From assembly GCA_019638595.1 (NCBI GenBank), contig JAHBTJ010000014.1, positions 124,001-188,000 on the forward strand: a stretch of DNA of 64,000 bases. Reading direction: 5' to 3'. This DNA comes from Chitinophagaceae bacterium (lineage in GTDB: Bacteria > Bacteroidota > Bacteroidia > Chitinophagales > Chitinophagaceae). The notes beneath the pieces were generated by a model. That model had not been told where the DNA came from, did not search any database, and worked only from the letters and a program-made list of their open reading frames with translations. Each line of letters begins with the position of its first letter. Position 1 is the first letter of the stretch. Shown here piece by piece: positions 1 to 8,621 of the stretch. The position numbers were made by a program, and so were the translations under genes.

Positions 1-3000
1 TTGCCGTTATGTTAACGTTGGCGCTTGTTGGTTCCCCTTCCCAGGTAAGCCTGCTTCCTTCCATGATATCAAATTTCCGTTTAAGGAAATTAAATGTCAG
101 CTCGTAGCTGCCTTCCTTCAGCTCGTATGTGCCGGACATATTTACTTTCCCGCTCTGGTCTATGCCGGTATTCAACTGGGCCTCGCCTTTTACATTCAAA
201 AAATCTCCGCTGCCTTCGTCCACTACCAGCGTAAAATCGGCAGCCTTATCAATCTCTACATTTACGGAAATATCCATTCCCTGTAACGAAGAGATATTTA
301 ATGAATCGTATGCCACCCGGAAAAGAGAATCATTCGCAGCAGCATCTTTATCCACAAATACTACTATTCCTTCCCTGTCTACTACGCCAGGCTCATTCTG
401 CGGAAGCACAACCGTCATTTTGGTATCCTCATTTATCTTTAACCTTCCGTCAATAGCCGGAGCATTTTGAGTGCCCTTTATTGTAATATCGGTATCAAAA
501 TACAATATGCCATAAAATACCTTATTGTCCTTACTGGTACTGTTCAAGGCCCTGAAATTATTCGCCCGTACCCCCAGGTCGAAATTGTAATTTGTAAAAT
601 CGGTAGTAGCGGCCAATCCATCCACCCTTAGCTCATTGTCAGCAGAATCTTTAACCTGGAAGCGATTGAAACGGATGCCTTCCTGGCTTACCACTATCTT
701 TTCCTGGTCTATCCGTAATGGATTGTTCAGCATACTCAGGTTAAAAGCGGCCTTATTAAAATTCAGCTCGCCTGCCACCTGCGGCTTATCAACAGCTCCT
801 GAAATATCGAACCGCCCGTTTACAGAACCGGAAGCATCGCGTATAGCACCCGCTGAAAAAGCCTGCGCTGTAGTAAGCGGCAGCTCGCGGATATCAAGCT
901 CCATATTGAGGCTGCTGCCGGCAGTTACATAATTCCCTGTTAAATGCACATCATTGCCGCGCCCCGTAATACTTACGTCCGCATTGTAAGTACCGGCAAC
1001 TTTATTATCTACCATCAATTGTATATTCCCAACCGTGTCTTTTTTCACGCTCAGGTTTTCTATAGAAAGATCACCGGTAAAAACAGGCTGGGCGCTTATA
1101 TTGCTTACCGTTATTTTTCCATTCAGGTTACCATCGGCAAGTGTAGAATCAGGCTGAACAAAACCGGTAAGTGTGGCTATCTTAAAATCGGTAAACCCAA
1201 TTTCCATGGGTGCATTTGCTTCTTTTGACGTACTGTTAATGCTTAACTCCTGCCCTTCCTGGCTGAGCGAAAAATCCCGGGCGTTGATATCGCCTTTATC
1301 CAGTGTTATTTTGTTTCCTTCTGCAGCGGTCCATGCATCATAATTCAGCAGCAGCTTTTCGGGCTTTATCGAAAATTCATATATACCGCCCTTTAACTGG
1401 TGAATGAGCGCACCCAAGTTGTATTTTTCTTTTCCGGCCTTATCTTTTATATTCAATGCAAGATCAATATTATTGTTGGCAAGCGTTGCATCCAGCTTTG
1501 TTTGATGCAACGCCAGGCTCTGTCCTACTACTGCCTGATCAATGCCGGCTGTAATATTGATCGCGCTATCAGTTGTTCCAGCTTGCAATGCAAAATTGCT
1601 GATATGGTTATCGCCTATATGAACCATGGGGGCGGTTAAGGAAGCATTCCATCCCGCATTGTTCGAAAAATGACTGTGAAAGCTGATGGAATCCATTTTT
1701 TCAAGCGTGGGAATAAAGGCTTTAAGTGCCGGTCCATTACTTACAGCAGCATCCAAAGTAAAATTGTAATCCCGAAACGTTTGAGGCTGCGTGCTATCCG
1801 TCATTGCAAAGTAGGGCTCAAAAGACCGCTGCATAACGCTACCCATTTCGGTAAGCTTGTATTTTCCCTGCAGTTTTGCATTTACAATATCGCTCTTCAG
1901 CTCAATATACCGTGCGCTGTCTGTTCCATTGGCAACCAGTTGTATGCTGTCCATTTGTACCCTATGCTGGTTATGCACCAGCAGGGATTGCAATACGAAT
2001 AATTTCCCCTGCAAACTATCAGGATCCGTTCCCGGAAAATCGGCGTTTATCCCTCCCCGGTATACAAATACATCTTTGGTAAGATGTAAGGGCTGCGTTT
2101 TGATGCTGTCTATATTCAATAACAGCTTAACCCCCGGATATTTCTTTGACAGATCCGCACCGGCATCAAGAGTGAAGTGAATGTTAGGATCAGCAATAGA
2201 CGCGCTGGCGCTAAACTGCTGCTTCGCTATAGCGGCGTCAACATTCAAATCCCTGTAATTATACTGTTTTATGACCGCGGAAATTATCTTCCCCGACAAT
2301 GTGGCATCTGCTATATCAGGGTCATATCCTTTGCCTTTCACCTCGAACCTTGCCGTTACTGCCCCCAGGTTTTGCTTATTCTGCAGTATGGCGCCAAGGT
2401 CAAGCCTGTCGGCGCCAATCGTCATATCGTAAGATGACTTACGCTTATCCGTTAGCTGGTTAAGCCAACCTTGTATAAAAGCATTTCCCAGGCTGGTAAC
2501 CAGCTTTATATTGGTATTTAACCTGCCGTTATTACCCTTTATTTTTCCGGAAATACTCAACCGCTCCGGAATGGTAATGTTCGAAGGCAGTGTATTGGCG
2601 GGAGCCAGTAACGTGATATCCCTGCGGGAACTGCTGATATTCCGTATCAAAACATCTGCAGTCAGTTGATCCATATCAGGCAGGCCTTTAATGCTGCCGC
2701 TCACATCCAGCCGTGTATCATTCAACCCCGCAAGCTGTAATACAGCTATATGCAGGTTGTTCACCGCACCTTTAATATTTCCATTCAGCAGCCAGGCGGC
2801 GCGCGGATCGGCAAATGCCGGTTGCGACTGCAATGCCGGCACAAAAGTGAGTATATCTTTTGCCGCTATCTTACTATCCGCCAGCTCAAGATCAAGTTGT
2901 AATTGCGTAATATCTTTCTGCAGGATTTCCAAAGAAGGATAGCTGAGAATGGCTTTGCGCTTCAGCTCCGTACCTGGAGTTTTCAATAACAGGTCTTTGA

Positions 3001-4234
3001 GGTAAGCCTGCTTTTCCGAATACAAAAAGCTGGTTTGCAATTGTTGCAATACGAAGCCGCTTTGTTCCTTCAGTTGCCCTTTTTTAACGACTCCGGCTAT
3101 TGAATCGCCCGCAAAAGCAAAATCATGCAGATGCAATGTTACCGAATCGGCTTTCAGGTGCATATAGTCCATCCCGTTCTTTAAACGGGGGGCGTTATCA
3201 TCATCAAATGCCAGGCTGTTATCATTCAGCAGCAGCGAACCCAGCCGGAACTTCCACGCTTCTTCGCCATTGCTTTCAATTTCGGGGCTCTCCGTTTTTT
3301 CCCCGTGTACCTTTTTCCCAAAGCGAATAGCAGCAGTAGTGTTATCCAATTGAATGGTTTCAATATCTATCAGCCGGTTTGCCAGGTCTGTTTTTCCCGG
3401 TCGAATATTCAGTGTTCCGAGGTTAAGGTCAGCAAACATTGCAGACAGTTCGTTGCTATAGTCAACTTTTATTTTTTCCAGGTCTATTTTGCCTATATCC
3501 AGTTGCAGCGCAATGGGCCCGGGGGCTTTCACCGTACTCTTTTCTTCCGGCTCAGGAGTTGCTAATGGCTTTACCTGCAATATACGCGCAGTAAATCCTT
3601 CCAGCAAAACCGAGGGTATCTTAAATGCATTCTTATCCAGGTCAAAGGCAGCGATATCAGCATTGAAGCGCGACAGGTAAGCGTCTACATCATTGCCTGT
3701 AACATCATCTTTGTAAACCACCCGTATTTTTTCAAGGCCTATTTTACCGAGTGTAAACGGAGTAGCGCTGCTGTCTGTCTCCTCTTCTGGCCCACTCTCT
3801 TTCGAAGCAAAAGCATCTATGATAAACTGGAAATTAAATACCGTGTCAGGCAATTGTCGTTTAACCTTTGCAGTTATATCCTTAAGCTCTACTTTATTGA
3901 TCTCTATTCCCTTACCCGTGATCAGCTTCCATATTCCAATATCAACATGAATGCTGCCTCCTGAAAATAGCGTATCCTGTTGCCTGTCCTCAATGTAAAT
4001 TCCTTCCACTACCACCGTTTTGGGCAGGCCGATATACATTTTTTCAACCGCTATTTTAGTTTGTAATTTTTTTTCGAGGTAGCTAACCGCTTTGCCTCTT
4101 ATAAAGCGCTGTACCGGCGGTGTAAGGATTAAACCAATAATAAGCAGCGCAAACAGCAATAAGAAAAGAATGGTTTTCAGCATCATTCTTCCGATCCTTT
4201 TTGCTATTTGTTGTTTCTGTTTTTCCTGCGCCAT
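1..4234 (-). CDS. tamB: TamB-like translocation/assembly module protein (AsmA/TamB superfamily), 3' end outside window
   Basis: The reading frame runs open from an ATG at 4234 to the left edge (about 1,411 codons visible) and its C-terminus lies outside the window. Residues about 17-38 form one hydrophobic anchor following a basic stretch (RIGRMM), then a long beta-rich repetitive region, as in AsmA/TamB proteins that span the periplasm and move lipids or assist outer-membrane assembly. The last visible segment has the pattern of the conserved C-terminal DUF490 region (FLKRKFDIMEGSRLTWEGEP). The family is usually 1,400-1,700 residues in Bacteroidota, so little is likely missing. A good promoter lies upstream on the same strand (4350-4380). 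Family call is from sequence pattern; lipid transport as opposed to beta-barrel assembly is not decided by anything seen here. Confidence 0.85.
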   Translation of the reverse strand, partial: MAQEKQKQQIAKRIGRMMLKTILFLLLFALLIIGLILTPPVQRFIRGKAVSYLEKKLQTKIAVEKMYIGLPKTVVVEGIYIEDRQQDTLFSGGSIHVDIGIWKLITGKGIEINKVELKDITAKVKRQLPDTVFNFQFIIDAFASKESGPEEETDSSATPFTLGKIGLEKIRVVYKDDVTGNDVDAYLSRFNADIAAFDLDKNAFKIPSVLLEGFTARILQVKPLATPEPEEKSTVKAPGPIALQLDIGKIDLEKIKVDYSNELSAMFADLNLGTLNIRPGKTDLANRLIDIETIQLDNTTAAIRFGKKVHGEKTESPEIESNGEEAWKFRLGSLLLNDNSLAFDDDNAPRLKNGMDYMHLKADSVTLHLHDFAFAGDSIAGVVKKGQLKEQSGFVLQQLQTSFLYSEKQAYLKDLLLKTPGTELKRKAILSYPSLEILQKDITQLQLDLELADSKIAAKDILTFVPALQSQPAFADPRAAWLLNGNIKGAVNNLHIAVLQLAGLNDTRLDVSGSIKGLPDMDQLTADVLIRNISSSRRDITLLAPANTLPSNITIPERLSISGKIKGNNGRLNTNIKLVTSLGNAFIQGWLNQLTDKRKSSYDMTIGADRLDLGAILQNKQNLGAVTARFEVKGKGYDPDIADATLSGKIISAVIKQYNYRDLNVDAAIAKQQFSASASIADPNIHFTLDAGADLSKKYPGVKLLLNIDSIKTQPLHLTKDVFVYRGGINADFPGTDPDSLQGKLFVLQSLLVHNQHRVQMDSIQLVANGTDSARYIELKSDIVNAKLQGKYKLTEMGSVMQRSFEPYFAMTDSTQPQTFRDYNFTLDAAVSNGPALKAFIPTLEKMDSISFHSHFSNNAGWNASLTAPMVHIGDNHISNFALQAGTTDSAINITAGIDQAVVGQSLALHQTKLDATLANNNIDLALNIKDKAGKEKYNLGALIHQLKGGIYEFSIKPEKLLLNYDAWTAAEGNKITLDKGDINARDFSLSQEGQELSINSTSKEANAPMEIGFTDFKIATLTGFVQPDSTLADGNLNGKITVSNISAQPVFTGDLSIENLSVKKDTVGNIQLMVDNKVAGTYNADVSITGRGNDVHLTGNYVTAGSSLNMELDIRELPLTTAQAFSAGAIRDASGSVNGRFDISGAVDKPQVAGELNFNKAAFNLSMLNNPLRIDQEKIVVSQEGIRFNRFQVKDSADNELRVDGLAATTDFTNYNFDLGVRANNFRALNSTSKDNKVFYGILYFDTDITIKGTQNAPAIDGRLKINEDTKMTVVLPQNEPGVVDREGIVVFVDKDAAANDSLFRVAYDSLNISSLQGMDISVNVEIDKAADFTLVVDEGSGDFLNVKGEAQLNTGIDQSGKVNMSGTYELKEGSYELTFNFLKRKFDIMEGSRLTWEGEPTSANVNITA

Positions 4235-4349
4235 GCTTATTCACTCCAATAAATGATTTCCTTTTTCTATAGAAAATATTGTGCTACAATTATTTAGTTA
4301 ACAAAAAAAAAGGTTGAGGCAAAAATTACCCATTCTTACCTGCATTGTG

Positions 4350-4380
4350 CAAATATAAAGGACACATATTTTAGTACAAG
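4350..4380 (-). promoter_or_regulatory. Bacteroidota-type promoter for the TamB-like gene
   Basis: On the minus strand CTTG at 4380-4377 is followed after exactly 19 bases by TATATTTG at 4357-4350, matching the TTTG-N19-TAnnTTTG consensus of the primary sigma factor of Bacteroidota. The box lies about 115 bases upstream of the ATG, so the message would have a longish leader. Confidence 0.6.
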
Positions 4381-4424
4381 CATCTTATAATCACGCTTTT
4401 GTATAAAAGTATACCGGCTGTTCA

Positions 4425-5507
4425 TTAATTGGAAGGATGCATTTCCAGGTTCGCGTTCAGTAAGTCCTGGTTAAAGTGGGGATTTTTCCTGTAGCTTTCT
4501 ATAACAGGCCCAGCCTTATCAAAATCGCCCGCAGCTAAATAATTTACAATAAGCTCCAGTGCACCCGGTTCAAAGCCGGGTTTATACCTGTAAAGACGTT
4601 CAAAGCATTTTCTCGCTTCTCCTTCGTCTTCCTGCAAGTTATAGGTCAGTCCGCGGAAATAATCCAGGAACGGATCTGTATTGATGAGTGTATCTAATTT
4701 ATTAATTGCGTTCAACGCCTTATTATATTCCTTCCTGGTGTAGTATACATCCAGCAATGCCAGGTACATATTCGGCTCATCCACGTTCAATTTTTCAAAT
4801 TCCTCAAGTGCCGCGGCATACTCTTCCTCGCCTAACTCAGAATAAATCTGCAGCTTCAATACCTGGAAAAGTTTTTGCTTTTTAAGCGGAGCCGGGAGCT
4901 TTTCAAATACTTTTTTAGCTTTATCAAAATCGCCTTTCGACACAAGCAATTTAATATCCCGCATGTTTTGAGCAGGCCGTTCGTCATTCGGATCAACGGT
5001 TCGAGGCATATCTTCAAACGATAACCCGATATCTGCCATTGATTTACTGAAATTTTCGCCGGTTGTATATACAAATATATCAGCTATATAAACTTTGTCT
5101 TTTTGTTTTATCAGCTCAAAATCATGGTAATTCAATCCACCCTCACCATGCAACCTGAAAATAAGATGCTGCACTTTGTTTTTCTCGTACTGCTTTACCA
5201 ATTCGTAGCTGCCGCCTTGCTGAATGTTATCAATGATTTCTCCTCCGAGATTATTTTTACGTATCTGTTTGTTGATGGCAGCAGTAAATCCCGGGGGCAG
5301 GTTATTCCCTGATGCTTTCTTTATTCTTTCACCAAAAGCTGTTTCGCTAAAAAGTCCGCCGAAAGAAGAAGGTTTTTTATTATGGATAAACGAATCTATC
5401 AGCAAAGCCATCTCACCTGCTTCCTGTGTTGTTACCACCTGGCGTTGTAAGCAGGAAACCAGCAAACAAAGCGTTATGAAAAGGAAAAGTATTTTCCTTA
5501 TATGCAT
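4425..5507 (-). CDS. TPR-containing lipoprotein
   Basis: 360 residues. The N-terminus has a lipoprotein signal (FITLCLLVSCLQ, lipobox LVSC with the Cys at about residue 19). Residues about 30-165 form an alpha/beta domain I cannot name, and residues about 185-350 show degenerate tetratricopeptide repeats (for example KAKKVFEKLPAPLKK, YYTRKEYNKALNAINKL, YFRGLTYNLQEDEGEARKCF), normally protein-binding surfaces. It is the second gene of a pair, starting 21 bases after the DUF1080 gene ends, so the two are probably co-transcribed. Cellular location is likely the periplasmic face of a membrane. Function is unknown. Confidence 0.8.
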   Translation of the reverse strand: MHIRKILFLFITLCLLVSCLQRQVVTTQEAGEMALLIDSFIHNKKPSSFGGLFSETAFGERIKKASGNNLPPGFTAAINKQIRKNNLGGEIIDNIQQGGSYELVKQYEKNKVQHLIFRLHGEGGLNYHDFELIKQKDKVYIADIFVYTTGENFSKSMADIGLSFEDMPRTVDPNDERPAQNMRDIKLLVSKGDFDKAKKVFEKLPAPLKKQKLFQVLKLQIYSELGEEEYAAALEEFEKLNVDEPNMYLALLDVYYTRKEYNKALNAINKLDTLINTDPFLDYFRGLTYNLQEDEGEARKCFERLYRYKPGFEPGALELIVNYLAAGDFDKAGPVIESYRKNPHFNQDLLNANLEMHPSN

Positions 5508-5528
5508 ATTCGGTTATTTATGTATACT

Positions 5529-6236
5529 TCAGCGTCCCGCAGCAGATAATTGCCGGATAGCTGTCAGCTCTACTTTCCTGAATTCCACTTCCGCCCCTTC
5601 GGCCTGCAGGGCAACCTGTCCCTTGGTAGCGGTGCTTCCATATCCATCGTTCACCAGGTCGTTGTTCAACCACACCCTGACCGAATCTTTCACACATTCA
5701 ACCACCATCGTGTTCCACTCGCCCAATGGCTTTTCTGATCCATCGGTCAGGTTGAGAATACGGCGCTTTTTTCCCTCCGTAATGCCCCATTCTTCCCTGG
5801 CGCCTCTTCTTTTTTCCATGTCGGGCACTTTAATATCTTCTACAATACACCAGAAATCGCCTGCATTTTCATGCATCATCTGTACTTCTATTGATTTGGG
5901 AAACATCTGGTACAAAGATCTCGGCGTTGAGGCATGCACCAGCACGCCGCAATTGCCCGGCTTACCCGCAAACCTGTATTCCACCCTTAACCTGTAGTTT
6001 TCATAAACGGCATCTGTAATTAAATGCCCGTTGGGCTCGCCAAGGCTCACCAGTAAACCATTGCGTATAATAAAGGGATTACGTGCCGTTTTGCTGGTAT
6101 CCATTTCAGGCACATCTATATGCCAGCCCTGCAGATCTTTGCCATTAAAAAGCCGGATGGTTTGAGCTGACGAAGCGGTTATCATTATAATAACAACTAT
6201 GCTCCACAGTAAAACAGGTTTAAGAATGATATTCAT
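5529..6236 (-). CDS. Secreted DUF1080 (3-keto-disaccharide hydrolase family) protein
   Basis: 235 residues with a Sec signal peptide (residues 1-25, cut near SSAQ). The rest is one DUF1080/PF06439 beta-sandwich: the opening motif IRLFNGKDLQGWH and the central GNCGVLVHAS and SIEVQMMHENAGDFW segments are characteristic (usual motif: NSGv.. then yE.Qi.D). Relatives act on 3-keto-glycosides in Bacteroides and others, cleaving sugars after oxidation at C3. Here the usual Ser of NSG is replaced by Cys (GNCG). It heads a two-gene unit with the TPR lipoprotein and follows the ROK kinase gene on the same strand by 70 bases. Substrate is not predictable. A second, longer DUF1080 gene lies at 12822-13784. 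Confidence 0.85.
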   Translation of the reverse strand: MNIILKPVLLWSIVVIIMITASSAQTIRLFNGKDLQGWHIDVPEMDTSKTARNPFIIRNGLLVSLGEPNGHLITDAVYENYRLRVEYRFAGKPGNCGVLVHASTPRSLYQMFPKSIEVQMMHENAGDFWCIVEDIKVPDMEKRRGAREEWGITEGKKRRILNLTDGSEKPLGEWNTMVVECVKDSVRVWLNNDLVNDGYGSTATKGQVALQAEGAEVEFRKVELTAIRQLSAAGR

Positions 6237-6306
6237 TTATTGGTATATGAAAGTAAGCAATCAAAACCGTTGTTGTATTACCGGAGCTTATAATAATTGC
6301 GGCAAC

Positions 6307-7005
6307 CTACTTCCACAACCTCGCTCCGCCTTTAATACCTTCCAGGTTATTAGCAAGTACAATATTTCCATCAGGTTTACATGTAAGCTTTTTTGCATTC
6401 CCCCCGCTAATGTACAACCTGTCGTAATTAAACACTTTTTTAAGGATAGCGATCACTTTTATCATGCGTTTGTTCCAGCGTTTTACTCCATATTTCAAAA
6501 GCGCTTTTTCGCCTATATACATATCGTAGGTATATAGTTTGGTAACGGGATGATGCGCCAGTTCCAGGTGGGGCAATAACCTGCCATCATCCAGCAGTGC
6601 CGTACCAAAGCCCGTACCCAGTGTTACTACCATTTCAAGCCCTTTGCCGCTGGCTATACCCAACCCCTGCAAATCGGCATCATTTACCACCCTGCAGGGT
6701 TTTCCCAGCAGCTTGTTCAAACCGGATGCAAGATCGGTACCTGTCCATTGTGCAGTACCCAGGTTAGGCGCGGTAATAACCACTCCTTTTTTAATATAAC
6801 CCGGAAAGCCAACTGAAATTTTTTGGTAGCCTTTGAAATTCCCCGCAAGCTCTTTGATCGTATTCAGCACATTGCCGGGCGTTGACGGATCGGGAGTGTT
6901 CAGCTTTTTATACTCGTCCAATAAATGACCGTTTTTATCAAGAAGGGTTGCTTTAATGCGTGAGCCACCGATATCAATACACAAGATCTTTTCTTTAAGC
7001 GTCAT
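6307..7005 (-). CDS. ROK-family sugar kinase, polyphosphate glucokinase-like
   Basis: 232 residues, cytoplasmic. The N-terminal phosphate-1 motif DIGGSRIKATLLDKNG and the central glycine-rich VTLGTGFGTALLDDG segment, followed by LELAHHP, are those of the ROK/PPGK group, which phosphorylates glucose using polyphosphate and/or ATP. The CxCG zinc motif of classical ROK repressors and kinases is absent and no HTH domain is present, so this is an enzyme and not a repressor. Length fits PPGK (about 230-260). Just upstream, 7023-7036 holds a small palindrome (GCATA-AAAA-TATGC). The same-strand neighbours are sugar enzymes, which suggests trapping of sugar released in the periplasm. Phosphoryl donor is uncertain. 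Confidence 0.8.
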   Translation of the reverse strand: MTLKEKILCIDIGGSRIKATLLDKNGHLLDEYKKLNTPDPSTPGNVLNTIKELAGNFKGYQKISVGFPGYIKKGVVITAPNLGTAQWTGTDLASGLNKLLGKPCRVVNDADLQGLGIASGKGLEMVVTLGTGFGTALLDDGRLLPHLELAHHPVTKLYTYDMYIGEKALLKYGVKRWNKRMIKVIAILKKVFNYDRLYISGGNAKKLTCKPDGNIVLANNLEGIKGGARLWK

Positions 7006-7118
7006 GAAGATGATTTAATGAAGCATAAAAATATGCATAAATGATGGAGGCGCTCTTGTTTTACCATCCGGGTTTTCAACATTTTTACTACAATGCACGC
7101 TCCAATAATCGCTTCCTC

Positions 7119-8216
7119 CTACCGGAGCCTGTCTATTTCTCCGAACAAAGCCCTGAAACAGTGCCACTGGGTATTTTCTCCGCCCGACTGGTCTTTTTTA
7201 TTTTGATAATACCCTTGTATAAAGGACTCCGCTCCCGACCAAACAGTTTGCATCATACCATAAAAGTTAGTGTTCATGGGCGACACGGATTGGGTCCGGA
7301 AATTAACCATATCCTGCAACTGAAGTATCGCTATACCAGGATTGCGCCAGGGGCAGGTGATCACCTTAAAGCCCTTCATGGCAAAATAAACCGCGGTCTT
7401 ATCGGGTCGCTCATAATGCCAGTCGCAGATCACTACGTTTTTAGATACCATATCAATAGCGGGATGCGTGCCATTAGTGCTGGCTTCCCACATACCCAGT
7501 CCCGTTGTATTTCCGTCCAGTAACCTGTCGCCCCATATCCATAAGGTCCTGCCTGATTTTGCAAGATGATCCTGTATGCGGTTCACCTCATCCGCAAACA
7601 ATTTCGCCTTATCCTTTCCCTTACAACGCTTACATTTAGCATCGCCTATATAAAACACTTCATCCATGCCGGCATGAAATACATCGGTTTCAAAAACATC
7701 GCATATTTCATCTACCAGCGCAAACACCACTTTGTGCACTCCCGGATGCAACGGGCAATAGCTTTTACAATACAGGCTATCAGCATTCGGCCATTTGTAC
7801 TGCTGCGGCATTTTTACATGCGGGGTTTCATCAAACTCAGGATATTTTCGTAACAGGTTATGCGTGGTTCCCGCCCACGACTGATGCCCCAGCAGGTTTA
7901 CCTGTGGTATGACTTTTATATTAGCGGTACGGCAGGCTGTCACTATTTTTTTCACATCACTTTCAGACAATGCTATGCTGTCCCGCAATTCAGGGTGACT
8001 TTTATACTGGTAGTTATAATCAACCCGTAAAATGAGCGTATTTACATGCCGTGGAGCCAGTTCCCCGGTTATAAAAGTAACGAACGAGTCAACGTACCGG
8101 GGCGAAGGCGCCGCAATACACAAACCGCGTACGGGTAATAAGCTATCTAACTTATTTTGGGTAAAGCCAACGCTGCAGCAGGTAATGGCTGCCAGTATGA
8201 ATAAAAGCTTTTTCAC
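7119..8216 (-). CDS. Secreted glycoside hydrolase family 20-like (beta-N-acetylhexosaminidase-type) protein
   Basis: About 365 residues from a GTG start at 8216. I prefer this start because it begins directly with a Sec signal (VKKLLFILAAITCCSVGFTQ), while the in-frame extension up to 8321 is positively charged, lacks a signal and runs into a dispersed repeat (8294-8349). The body is a TIM barrel: PQVNLLGHQSW at strand ends and the GH20-type catalytic pair in FHAGMDEVF (Asp-Glu). Four Cys around CKRCKGKDK may bind metal or form disulphides. Only the barrel is present, with no GH20 N-terminal domain, so the protein is shorter than classical hexosaminidases. Predicted to release terminal hexosamine in the periplasm. 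Exact substrate is uncertain. Confidence 0.75.
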   Translation of the reverse strand: MKKLLFILAAITCCSVGFTQNKLDSLLPVRGLCIAAPSPRYVDSFVTFITGELAPRHVNTLILRVDYNYQYKSHPELRDSIALSESDVKKIVTACRTANIKVIPQVNLLGHQSWAGTTHNLLRKYPEFDETPHVKMPQQYKWPNADSLYCKSYCPLHPGVHKVVFALVDEICDVFETDVFHAGMDEVFYIGDAKCKRCKGKDKAKLFADEVNRIQDHLAKSGRTLWIWGDRLLDGNTTGLGMWEASTNGTHPAIDMVSKNVVICDWHYERPDKTAVYFAMKGFKVITCPWRNPGIAILQLQDMVNFRTQSVSPMNTNFYGMMQTVWSGAESFIQGYYQNKKDQSGGENTQWHCFRALFGEIDRLR

Positions 8217-8621
8217 GAAAAAAATATTTACAGTAAGATACGTGTTTTTCAAACGCCGGTAAAATGGGTTCTGCAAGTTAGGCGGAAAGACGAGGGTATA
8301 TCCCTTGTTTTGCAGGCGCAAGTGCCCGGCTAATTTTTGGAATGCACCCGCTAAAAAGCAGTGTATTTTTAAAAAACAATATCTTTATCCTGATAAATTT
8401 AGATGTGCACATTATAAAATCGTCTTATTAACCGGTTGTTAATTGATCAATTCGGCAGATTGGTTTATTATTGCGTCGCTAATAACAGGGGAAGTATTAC
8501 CTGAGTCATATTTTTCTTTGAGTATATTTCCTTTTTAGTATGCTCATAACATAATATACTATAAACCTTACCGAAGCATTTATTATATTTTGTTTAAACA
8601 GAAATAAAAACCGCTATTATA
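8217..8621. other. Gene-free divergent gap between the GH20-like and phosphatase genes
   Basis: About 400 AT-rich bases. The left part (8294-8349) is a copy of a dispersed repeat listed separately. The rest must hold the promoter of the rightward phosphatase gene: TTATATTTTG just before it (about 8582-8591) resembles the minus-7 element but has one base too many, so I do not call it. No open frame in it looks like a gene. Confidence 0.5.
8294..8349. repeat. Dispersed 55-56 bp repeat, copy 1 (GGGTATATCCC...GCACCC)
   Basis: Begins with the perfect palindrome GGGTATATCCC, continues with TTTTGCAGGC and ends AATGCACCC. A second copy with the same three blocks in the same order and spacing is at 37347-37401. 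Two copies in 64 kb, both between genes, mark it as a dispersed element; mechanism unknown. Confidence 0.7.

Noticed and set aside
5224-5997. 257-residue open frame on the plus strand across the TPR lipoprotein and DUF1080 genes
   Set aside because: It spans two genes on the other strand and reads as low-quality Ser/Cys-rich protein.
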